Origin: DATIVK01 sp035465955
Lineage (GTDB): Bacteria; Myxococcota; Myxococcia; Myxococcales; Anaeromyxobacteraceae
Assembly (NCBI GenBank): GCA_035465955.1
Contig: DATIVK010000260.1
Coordinates: forward strand, 1-12,858
Reading direction: 5' to 3'
Length of the DNA: 12,858 bases
Positions within the stretch are counted from its first letter, which is position 1, and each line of letters starts with the position of its first letter. The notes below the pieces were generated by a model. That model saw nothing but the letters and a program-made list of their open reading frames with translations. It was not told the origin of the DNA and made no database searches. Shown one piece after another: positions 6,225 through 12,098 of the stretch. The translations under genes were made by a program, and so were the position numbers.

Positions 6225-7195
6225 CTCTGCCAGGCCGAGAGCGCGGCGACGCGCTCGGCCGGGAGCACCGCCGGCGTCCGCCGCAGCCGCGCCAGATCGA
6301 AGCCCGCGACCAGCGCCGCGGCCGGGACCCGCGCGCCGTCGGGCGCCAGGCCGCCGAGCGCCGCGAGGAGCCCGACCACCTCGCGGGGGTCGGCGCCGCG
6401 GGCGCGCAGCTCGCCGAGCGAGAGCGCGCCGTGGCGCTTCGCCAGCCGCGCGCCGTCCTCGCCGACGACGAGCGGGACGTGGGCGAAGCGCGGAGCCTGG
6501 AGCGCGAGGGCGCGGAAGACCAGGAGCTGGCGCGCCGTGGACGGGAGGAGATCGTCTCCCCGCACCACGTCGGAGATCCCCATCGCGGCGTCGTCGACCG
6601 CGACGGCGAGCTGGTACGCGGCCACGCCGTCGGCCCGCATCACGACGAAGTCGCCGGTGGAGGCGGCGACGTCGTGCGCCTGCGGCCCGTGGACGAGGTC
6701 GTCGAAGGCGACCGGGCCGCCGTCGACCCGCAGCCGCCAGGCGGGGCGCCGGACGGCGGACCGCCGCGCGATCTCGGCGGCGGGGAGGTCGCGGCAGGTC
6801 CCGGGGTACCGCGGCCCCTCGTCCGCCGGCCCGTGGGGTGCGTGGGAGGCCGCGGCGATCTCGGCCCGGGAGCAGAAGCACGGATAGGCGAGCCCCGCCT
6901 CGCGCAGCCGGGCGAGCGCCGCCCGGTACCGCTCCGAGAGGGCCGACTGCCGGTAGGGGCCCCGCGGTCCGCCGACGTCGGGCCCCTCGTCCCAGTCGAG
7001 CCCGAGCCACCGAAGGTCCTCCAGGATCCGCGCCTCCATGCCCGGCCGGACCCGCGGGCCGTCCAGGTCCTCCACGCGCAGGACGAAGGTCCCGCCGGCC
7101 GCCCGCGCGTGGAGCCAGGCGAGGAGGGCCGTCCGCGCGTTCCCGAGGTGGAGCGGGCCCGTGGGGCTGGGGGCGTAGCGGCCGCGGTAGGGCAT
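6221..7195 (-). CDS. gluQ: Glutamyl-Q tRNA(Asp) synthetase
   Basis: A 324-residue truncated GluRS paralogue that attaches glutamate to the queuosine base at the wobble position of tRNA-Asp. The class I signature is clear: YAPSPTGPLHLGN (7-19), with HLGN as the HIGH motif. The second motif is LAKRHG (251-256), the KMSKS equivalent typical of GluQ. Zinc ligands Cys106, Cys108, Tyr130 and Cys134 (CFC...YPGTC) fit the C-x-C...Y-x3-C pattern of this family. The protein ends where a full GluRS would continue into its anticodon-binding domain, as expected. The ATG has an AAGGG about 9 nt upstream. The gene converges on the hybrid kinase and their stop codons share CTAG (6221-6224), leaving no room for a terminator. 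Confidence 0.95.
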   Translation of the reverse strand: MPYRGRYAPSPTGPLHLGNARTALLAWLHARAAGGTFVLRVEDLDGPRVRPGMEARILEDLRWLGLDWDEGPDVGGPRGPYRQSALSERYRAALARLREAGLAYPCFCSRAEIAAASHAPHGPADEGPRYPGTCRDLPAAEIARRSAVRRPAWRLRVDGGPVAFDDLVHGPQAHDVAASTGDFVVMRADGVAAYQLAVAVDDAAMGISDVVRGDDLLPSTARQLLVFRALALQAPRFAHVPLVVGEDGARLAKRHGALSLGELRARGADPREVVGLLAALGGLAPDGARVPAAALVAGFDLARLRRTPAVLPAERVAALSAWQS

Positions 7196-7272
7196 CGGGT
7201 CTCACCCTTCTACCCGGGCGCCGCGCCCCCCGGCGAGAGAGAAAGGGGGCCGTCGCGGGAAGGTCCGGGTGA

Positions 7273-7290
7273 GCCGCGCGGGAGCGCGGC
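7273..7290 (+). promoter_or_regulatory. Hairpin with GNRA tetraloop in the leader of the pal-like gene
   Basis: GCCGCGC (7273-7279) pairs perfectly with GCGCGGC (7284-7290) around a GGGA tetraloop (a GNRA type). It sits 40 nt before the pal-like ATG, in the 134-bp divergent gap with gluQ. It would be part of the pal mRNA leader if the promoter is further upstream, and could act in stability or translation. The rest of the gap shows no convincing -35/-10. Confidence 0.3.
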
Positions 7291-7329
7291 CGACCCATCG
7301 CAACCCCACCCGTGCACGGAGCCCCAGCC

Positions 7330-7878
7330 ATGAAGCCGCTCGTCGTCCTCGCCGCCGTCTCGCTCGCAGCCTGCGCGACCTCCAACCCCCGCAAGACCTC
7401 GCTCGAGGAGATCCCCGCCCGCGCGGTGGAGCAGCGGGCGGAGGCCGCTCCCGCCGCCGCGACCCCGGCCGCCGAGGAGCCGACGGCTGCGCCGACGGAG
7501 CCGCTCCCCTGCACGCTGACCCGGATCCAGTTCGCCTTCGACAGCACGCAGCTCGACGCCGCCGCCCGCGACGCGCTCTCGCAGACGGCGAAGTGCATCG
7601 CCCAGAAGAAGATCCCGGAGGTGGTCATCGAGGGGCACGCCGACGACCGCGGGACCGAGGCCTACAACATCGCGCTCGGGCAGCGGCGCGCCGAGGGCGT
7701 CCGCGGCTTCCTGCAGAAGCTCGGCGTCGGCGCCCACGTCGACGCCGTGAGCTACGGCGAGGCCTACCCGCTCGAGCGCGCCGAGAACGAGCAGGCCTGG
7801 ACCGCCAACCGGCGCGCCGAGCTGCGCTCCCCCGGCGAGAAGCTCTCCGACGGCCAGCGCGTCGTCCCGGGCGCGTAG
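7330..7878 (+). CDS. pal: Pal-like OmpA-family peptidoglycan-associated lipoprotein
   Basis: A 182-residue outer-membrane lipoprotein that anchors the envelope to peptidoglycan. The signal peptide ends in SLAAC with lipidated Cys15. ATG 7330 has GGAG 8 nt upstream; an in-frame ATG at 7312 would add 6 residues in front of the signal peptide. An Ala/Pro/Glu-rich linker (~31-60) leads to the OmpA-C domain (~62-167): IQFAFDSTQLDAAARDAL, VVIEGHADDRGTEAYNIALG, QRRAEGVRGFLQKLGV and TANRRAELR. The diaminopimelate-binding Asp and Arg positions appear kept (ADDRG, NRRAEL). Cys61 and Cys89 flank the first strand and helix and could form a disulfide, which E. coli Pal lacks. No tol genes are in the window, so the symbol rests on domain layout; another OmpA-family lipoprotein is the alternative. 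Confidence 0.85.
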   Translation: MKPLVVLAAVSLAACATSNPRKTSLEEIPARAVEQRAEAAPAAATPAAEEPTAAPTEPLPCTLTRIQFAFDSTQLDAAARDALSQTAKCIAQKKIPEVVIEGHADDRGTEAYNIALGQRRAEGVRGFLQKLGVGAHVDAVSYGEAYPLERAENEQAWTANRRAELRSPGEKLSDGQRVVPGA

Positions 7879-7881
7879 CCT

Positions 7882-7890
7882 CCCCCCCCC
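7882..7890 (+). repeat. Homopolymeric C9 tract
   Basis: Nine consecutive C lie just after the pal-like stop (TAG 7876-7878) and 20 bp before the next start codon. It is outside both reading frames, so any slippage would change spacing rather than coding. Confidence 0.9.
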
Positions 7891-7910
7891 GAGCGCGCGC
7901 GGAGCGGACC

Positions 7911-8111
7911 ATGGCGACCCGGCGAGAGTTGGTGGACGAGCTCACCGCGGGCGGCTGCACCGCCGACGAGGTCGCGCTCTACCTCGAGGTCGCGAAGGTC
8001 TCCCGGCGGCGGGCGCGCGCCCGCCGCGTCGAGCGGCTCCTCCGGGCCCTCGGCGCGGCGGCGGCGCGCGTCCTCACGCTCCCCGCCGCCCTGCTCCTAC
8101 CGAGCCGTTGA
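7911..8111 (+). CDS. Small Arg-rich hypothetical protein (66 aa)
   Basis: I do not recognise this protein. The ATG has GGAG 6 nt upstream and lies 32 bp after the pal-like gene on the same strand, so the two are probably co-transcribed. The sequence has an acidic/polar N-terminal half (RRELVDELTAGG...ADEVALYLEVAKV), a very basic patch (SRRRARARRVERLLR, ~31-45), and an Ala/Leu-rich hydrophobic end (~47-64). This looks like an amphipathic helix leading to a short membrane-associating tail. The last 15 bp overlap tail-to-tail with the end of the Ser/Thr kinase gene. A real start signal and full agreement with the strand of its neighbour support it; its short length and high GC limit confidence. 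Confidence 0.5.
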   Translation: MATRRELVDELTAGGCTADEVALYLEVAKVSRRRARARRVERLLRALGAAAARVLTLPAALLLPSR

Positions 8112-9926
8112 CGGCGGCGGTGCCGCCCCGCCCGGCGCGTCCTGGGGCGCGGTCGGCGCCGCGCCGGCCGGCCTCCTCGCCGGGGCCGCCCTCCGCTCCG
8201 CCTCGCGCAGCCGCGCCCGGAGCTCGTCGGCCGCGTGCGTCGCGGCGTCGAGCCGATCCTCCAGCACCGCCCCCTGCCGCTCGAGCGCCACGACCCTCGC
8301 CTCGAGCGCGGCCGCGCGATCCCGCGCCGCGTCCCGCTCGGCCTCCACCCGCGCCCGCCGATCGAGCAGCGCCTTCGCGCGCTCGAGCTCCGCCTCCGTG
8401 CGCTGGGCCGCCCGCTCGGAGGCGGCGAGCGTCCCCTGGAGCCGCGCCGCCCGCTCCTCGGCGTCCCGCCGCGCCTCCTCCGCGGCGTCGGCCCGCGCGC
8501 GCGCCTCGGCCCGCGCCTCGGCGAGGGCCCGCTCCCGGCCCTGGAGGTCCGCCTTCGTCGCCGCCAGGTCGGCGCGGACCTTGGGGAGCTCCTTGAGGGG
8601 CCGCCGGGAGTCGTCGATCCGCTCCTCCAGCTCGCCCACCTGCGCCTCGAGGGCCGCCCGCGTCTCGCTCAGCTCGGCGTTCGCGGCGTGCAGCCGCTTC
8701 CCGTCGGCCTCGAGCGCCGCCTGCCGCCCCTCCAGCTCGCGCAGCTGCGCCTCGCGCTCCCGCACGACGCCGCGGAAGGAGCGCAGCCCCGCGAGGCCGA
8801 AGAGCGCGGAGACGACGAGCGCCGCGCCGAGCGCGAGCAGGACGCTGGCGTGGCGCTCGGCGAAGAGCCGGAGGCGGCGCAGGAGCTGCGGCAGGTCATC
8901 GTAGGTGGGGAGCCGGACGCGGAAGCGGCGGAGCTGCTCCGCCATCTCCCCCGCGGAGTGGTAGCGCTGCTCGGGCTCCGCGGCCAGCGCCCGCTCCACG
9001 ATCTCCGCGAGGCGCTGGGGCACGTACTCCGGCACGGCGGTGCGCGGCGCGTCGACGAGCCCCTCGCCGCCCAGGCGCCGGCCGGGGTGCGGCACCTCCC
9101 CGGTGAGCGCGAAGAGGAGCGTCCCGCCCAGCATGTACACGTCGGACCGCACGTCGGGCGGCAGGCCGTCCACGAACTGCTCGGGCGCCATGTAGGCGAG
9201 GGTGCCGGAGCGGACCTTCCCGTCCGGCGCCGTGGCGCCGTCGTGGCGGGCCATCGTCGTCGCGATCCCGAAGTCGGCGAGCATCACGCGGCGGCTGATC
9301 GGCGTGACGAGGACGTTCTCGGGCTTGATGTCCCCGTGGACCACGCCGGTGCGGTGCGCCGCCTCGGCGCCGCGGCAGGCCATCTCCACGAGCCGCGCCG
9401 CCTCCATCACCGGCAGCCGGGGCCCGCCGGGGCCGAGCGCCTCGTGGCGCAGCGACGTGCCCATGCGGATGGCGCCGGGGTGCATCGGATCGGGGTCGGC
9501 GCAGAGCGCCATCTCGATGTAGCCGGGACCGCCCGGGATCTGCCCCGCGCCGTGCACCGCGACCACGTGCTCGCTCGGGATGCGCCGCGCCGAGCTCGCC
9601 TCGCGCCTCACCTCCGAGACCAGCTCGCTCGTCCCGGGGAGCCGGCGCAGGACCTTGAGCGCCACCTGCCCCTCGAGGTCCTCGCGCGTCGCGCGGTAGA
9701 CGTCGCCGTGCGCGCCGCCCGAGATCCGCTCGAGCAGGCCGTACGGCCCGAGGCGGCAGGGGGGCTCCAGGCGGGCGCCGGTCCCCTCCTCGTCGGACGG
9801 CAGGAGCGCCCGGACGCGCGCGGCGAGGTCGGCGTCGCCGGCGCACAGCTCCTCGAGCTTCCGCTCCCGCGCGGCGCCGCGAAGCGGCGCGACCTCGAGC
9901 CAGATCTCGTCGATCCCCATCGTCAC
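8097..9926 (-). CDS. Transmembrane Ser/Thr protein kinase (Hanks type) with coiled-coil C-terminus
   Basis: A 609-residue kinase. An N-terminal helical segment (~10-45) of the kind found before kinase domains in this group leads to the catalytic domain (~60-340): glycine loop ISGGAHGDVY (first Gly is Ser), Lys91 in QVALK, Glu109, catalytic loop HGDIKPEN (197-204), DFG 218-220, APE 247-249 and SDVYMLG. The catalytic loop is HGD rather than HRD, so it is a non-RD kinase. One membrane span follows (~361-381). A long Glu/Arg/Ala coiled coil (~385-575), which should lie outside the cytoplasm, precedes an Ala/Pro-rich end. The start is GTG 9926, with GGGGAG 7 nt upstream, overlapping the sigma factor stop as GTGA. 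ATG 9920 is the alternative. Coupling to an ECF-like sigma gene suggests that the kinase controls the sigma factor or its output (inference). Confidence 0.92.
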   Translation of the reverse strand: MTMGIDEIWLEVAPLRGAARERKLEELCAGDADLAARVRALLPSDEEGTGARLEPPCRLGPYGLLERISGGAHGDVYRATREDLEGQVALKVLRRLPGTSELVSEVRREASSARRIPSEHVVAVHGAGQIPGGPGYIEMALCADPDPMHPGAIRMGTSLRHEALGPGGPRLPVMEAARLVEMACRGAEAAHRTGVVHGDIKPENVLVTPISRRVMLADFGIATTMARHDGATAPDGKVRSGTLAYMAPEQFVDGLPPDVRSDVYMLGGTLLFALTGEVPHPGRRLGGEGLVDAPRTAVPEYVPQRLAEIVERALAAEPEQRYHSAGEMAEQLRRFRVRLPTYDDLPQLLRRLRLFAERHASVLLALGAALVVSALFGLAGLRSFRGVVREREAQLRELEGRQAALEADGKRLHAANAELSETRAALEAQVGELEERIDDSRRPLKELPKVRADLAATKADLQGRERALAEARAEARARADAAEEARRDAEERAARLQGTLAASERAAQRTEAELERAKALLDRRARVEAERDAARDRAAALEARVVALERQGAVLEDRLDAATHAADELRARLREAERRAAPARRPAGAAPTAPQDAPGGAAPPPSTAR

Positions 9927-10657
9927 GGCCGCTCTCCCCGCCCCTCGCCCCCGCGCTCCATCCACGCATAGAAGAAGCGCAGGTCCGCCAGCACGTCACC
10001 CGTGCTCCGACCGGTCGCCGCCGCGACGTCCGCGGGCCGCTCGAGGTCGAGGCAGACCCGGCGCGCGGCCTCGGCGATCCGCGCCGCGTTCCGGAGCGAG
10101 CCGTCGCGCTCCAGCCGCCCCACCGCGCCGTCGATGGCCGACCGCTCCGGCGCGATGCGGGCGAGCGCCCAGGAGCGGAAGAACGCGAGCCACGCCTTGA
10201 CCGTCGACGGCGAGGCCCCGACCACCTCGGCGACCTCCGGGACCGTCATCCCGAGGAGGTGGCGGCACTCGACCACCTCCACGATCCGCGCCCGCTGCTT
10301 CACCGCCTCGTCGGCCGCCAGCGTCTCCAGGAGCCGCAGCGCGCCGAGGATCTCCTCGGGGTCCTCCACCCGCTCGTCCCGCCCCAGCGCGGCGGCGGCG
10401 CGCGCGGCCTCGACCGGGTGGTGGCGCCGGCGCGAGCGCCAGTGATCGATCCAGGTCCGTCGCAGCGCGATGAGGCAGTGGCCGATGAAGTGCGCGCGGT
10501 CGTTCCACTCGCGGCGCTCGCCGCCGATGACGCGCACGAGCGCCTCGTGGAGGCCGGCTGTGTCCATGAGCGTCCCGGGAGCCGCCCGGGACATCTCGCG
10601 GGCCTTGCGCCGGAGCTCGTCGTAGACGGCGGGGAGGTCGTCGAGCGTGAAGGACAT
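9923..10657 (-). CDS. ECF-like RNA polymerase sigma factor with a second sigma-4-like HTH at the C-terminus
   Basis: A 244-residue protein resembling the ECF group that often travels with Ser/Thr kinases. The region-2 part is YDELRRKAREMSRAAPGTLMDTAGLHEALVRV (~12-43), then RAHFIGHCLIALRRTWIDHWR (~54-74). Region 4 is ~105-165 with HTH VPEVAEVVGASPSTVKAWL. Beyond the normal end, residues 192-232 align without gaps to residues 123-163. I count 15 identities in 41, including ARI at the start, the VA...G.S...V core and LxFFxxW at the end. This suggests a duplicated region-4 helix-turn-helix. The start ATG 10657 has no clear Shine-Dalgarno. It overlaps the kinase gene by 4 nt, so the two are co-translated. 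Use as a sigma factor rather than another DNA-binding regulator is likely but not proven. Confidence 0.85.
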   Translation of the reverse strand: MSFTLDDLPAVYDELRRKAREMSRAAPGTLMDTAGLHEALVRVIGGERREWNDRAHFIGHCLIALRRTWIDHWRSRRRHHPVEAARAAAALGRDERVEDPEEILGALRLLETLAADEAVKQRARIVEVVECRHLLGMTVPEVAEVVGASPSTVKAWLAFFRSWALARIAPERSAIDGAVGRLERDGSLRNAARIAEAARRVCLDLERPADVAAATGRSTGDVLADLRFFYAWMERGGEGRGERP

Positions 10658-10680
10658 CGCGCGGCATCTTAGCCGATCGC

Positions 10681-10747
10681 GAAACGGCCTGATTCCCGCC
10701 GGTTGCGCCGTGCAAGCGACCCTTTCGAAGATTCCGCCGGCCGTTTC
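10681..10747. promoter_or_regulatory. Repeat-bearing regulatory region between two divergent sigma genes
   Basis: The 144-bp gap between the divergent sigma genes holds a near-identical direct repeat, GATTCCCGCCGG (10691-10702) and GATTCCGCCGG (10730-10740). It also holds a perfect 9-bp inverted repeat, GAAACGGCC (10681-10689) and GGCCGTTTC (10739-10747), enclosing almost the whole block. A small inverted repeat TTGC-gccgt-GCAA lies in the middle (10703-10715). No standard -35/-10 pair is evident. The pattern fits paired operators or ECF-type promoter elements serving both directions. Confidence 0.45.
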
Positions 10748-10801
10748 CAGCCCGGCGAACGCTTGGGGGATGAGGCCGCCGTCGCGGCACCCCGACACGC
10801 C

Positions 10802-11413
10802 ATGACCGATACCACCTCCGAGAACGCCGCCCTCCGCCCCGCAGAAGACCCCGCCGTGATCGCGCGCGCCCGCCAGGGCGATCGCGCCGCGCAGGCGAAG
10901 CTCTACTCCGACACGCTCGGGGACGTCTGCCGGGTCTTCGCCGCGGCCCTCCGGCTCCCCGAGAGCCACCTCGACGTCCGCGGCGCCGCCGCCGACGTCT
11001 TCGCCGACCTCTGCGAGCGCGACGAGGCCACCGCCCGCACCGGCTGGGAGCGCTACGAGCCGCCCCCCGAGGGGCTGCCGTTCCGCGCCTTCGTCCGCAT
11101 GGTCGCCCACCGGCGGGTCGCCCGGCTCCTGCGCGATCGCTCGACGCGCCGCCAGAAGCACGCGGAGGTCGATCCGCTCTTCCGCGAGCGCGGCGTCGTG
11201 AACGTCGAGCGGCGGCTGGAGGCGGCCGCCGAGGTGCGGGCCGTCCTCGCGAAGCTCGCGCCGGCCTACGCGCGCGTGCTCGCGCTCGTCGACGTCGGCG
11301 GCGTCCGGATCGCCGACGCCGTCGAGATCCTCGGCCTGGGCACCTACGGCGCGGTCAACTCGCTCCTCGGCAGGGCGCGGGCGGAGGCGCGGCGGCTGCG
11401 CGAGGCCAACTAG
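10802..11413 (+). CDS. ECF-like RNA polymerase sigma factor
   Basis: A 203-residue protein with sigma-70 region-2 features (AVIARARQGDRAAQAKLYSDTLG ~19-40; AAADVFADLCER ~62-73; PFRAFVRMVAHRRVARLLRDRSTRR ~93-117). A region-4 helix-turn-helix lies near the end (LAKLAPAYARVLALVDVGGVRIADAVEILGLG...VNSLLGRARAEARRL, ~149-199). It is a different subfamily from the divergent sigma gene and lacks its extra HTH. I use ATG 10802; the frame is open further upstream to a TTG at 10703, but that would cross the repeat block. No Shine-Dalgarno is obvious. No anti-sigma gene follows: the next gene, lipB, converges with 5 bp between stops. Region 2 is divergent from textbook ECF factors, so it might be a sigma-like regulator. 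Confidence 0.75.
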   Translation: MTDTTSENAALRPAEDPAVIARARQGDRAAQAKLYSDTLGDVCRVFAAALRLPESHLDVRGAAADVFADLCERDEATARTGWERYEPPPEGLPFRAFVRMVAHRRVARLLRDRSTRRQKHAEVDPLFRERGVVNVERRLEAAAEVRAVLAKLAPAYARVLALVDVGGVRIADAVEILGLGTYGAVNSLLGRARAEARRLREAN

Positions 11414-11418
11414 CGGCC

Positions 11419-12084
11419 TCACCTCGGGAGCCTCCCGAGGAGACCGGCCAGGTGCGCCGCGAGCCGCGCCTCCACGGCGGCCAGCGGCGGCGGCCCGACC
11501 CCGCGGCGCGCGAGCTCCGCCGCCAGGCTCGTCACGCCGAGCTCCGGGTCCCGGATGCCGCACGGCACGATGGCGCCGAAGTGCGAGAGCTCCGGCGCCA
11601 CGTTGAGGGCGAGGCCGTGGGTCGAGAGCCAGCCCTCCACGCGGACCCCGACGGCCCCGATCTTCCGCGCCCCGACCCAGGCGCCCCGGTGGAGCGGGTG
11701 GCGGTGCGCCACGACGCCGAAGTCGGCGCAGGTGCGGATCATCGCCTCCTCGAGGGCGCGCACGAACCGCCGGACGTCGGGGCGGTCCCGCAGGTCGACG
11801 ACGGGGTAGCCGACCAGCTGCCCGGGGCCGTGGTACGTCGCGGCGCCGCCCCGATCGGCCTCGTGCACCTCGACGCCGTGCGCCGCCAGCCAGGCCGGCG
11901 GCGCGACGACGTCGGCGCGGGTGGAGCCCCGGCCGAGCGTCAACACCGGCGGGTGCTCGAGGAGGAGGAGCGCGTCGCCCCCGCCCGCGCCGCCCGCCCG
12001 CACCCGTGCGGCCGCCGCTCGCATGGAGGCGAGGCCGGCGGCGTAGCCGACCCGCCCGAGCCGCAGGACCTCGAGGGTGCGCAT
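11419..12084 (-). CDS. lipB: Lipoyl(octanoyl) transferase
   Basis: A 221-residue LipB, which moves octanoate from acyl carrier protein to the lipoyl domains of 2-oxoacid dehydrogenase and glycine-cleavage proteins. Landmarks: EHPPVLTLGRGS (43-54), DRGGAATYHGPGQLVGYPVV (78-96, the substrate-binding signature), GARKIGAVGVR with catalytic Lys141, STHGLALNV, and VPCGI with catalytic Cys175, followed by GVTSLAAEL. The length and all active-site residues are normal. The start ATG has GAGG just upstream and follows the E2 gene by 14 bp. Co-transcription with an acyltransferase that needs lipoylation makes functional sense. Confidence 0.95.
   Translation of the reverse strand: MRTLEVLRLGRVGYAAGLASMRAAAARVRAGGAGGGDALLLLEHPPVLTLGRGSTRADVVAPPAWLAAHGVEVHEADRGGAATYHGPGQLVGYPVVDLRDRPDVRRFVRALEEAMIRTCADFGVVAHRHPLHRGAWVGARKIGAVGVRVEGWLSTHGLALNVAPELSHFGAIVPCGIRDPELGVTSLAAELARRGVGPPPLAAVEARLAAHLAGLLGRLPR
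11422..11440. terminator. Strong hairpin at the convergent sigma/lipB ends
   Basis: CCTCGGGAG (11422-11430) and CTCCCGAGG (11432-11440) form a perfect 9-bp inverted repeat around one base; as a hairpin, 8 bp with a 3-nt loop. It lies 8 bp past the plus-strand sigma stop and inside the last codons of lipB, so it could end transcripts from the left. No T-run follows on either strand. Confidence 0.4.
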
Positions 12085-12098
12085 CTCGCCTCGCCGGC

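Noticed and set aside
3749..7333. Long plus-strand frame of 1194 codons
   Set aside because: It is a +1-type shadow of the hybrid kinase continuing antisense over gluQ; it reads as Arg/Gly/Pro-rich low-complexity sequence.
3792..7628. Very long open frame on the minus strand (1278 codons)
   Set aside because: It runs antisense to the hybrid kinase and through gluQ in another frame. The composition is Arg/Ala/Pro-biased with no family motif, a usual by-product of high GC.
8235..9971. Plus-strand frame of 578 codons opposite the Ser/Thr kinase
   Set aside because: It is the antisense image of the coiled-coil and kinase codons. All motifs of a real protein are on the minus strand.
9996..10790. 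Minus-strand frame starting MPRDVLHARR, from an ATG 13 nt upstream of the sigma start
   Set aside because: It is a frame-shifted shadow of the sigma gene, rich in Arg/Pro, lacking any motif.
10658..11563. N-terminal extension of the kinase-linked sigma factor frame
   Set aside because: It is antisense to the second sigma gene and lipB end; the ECF domain begins at ATG 10657.
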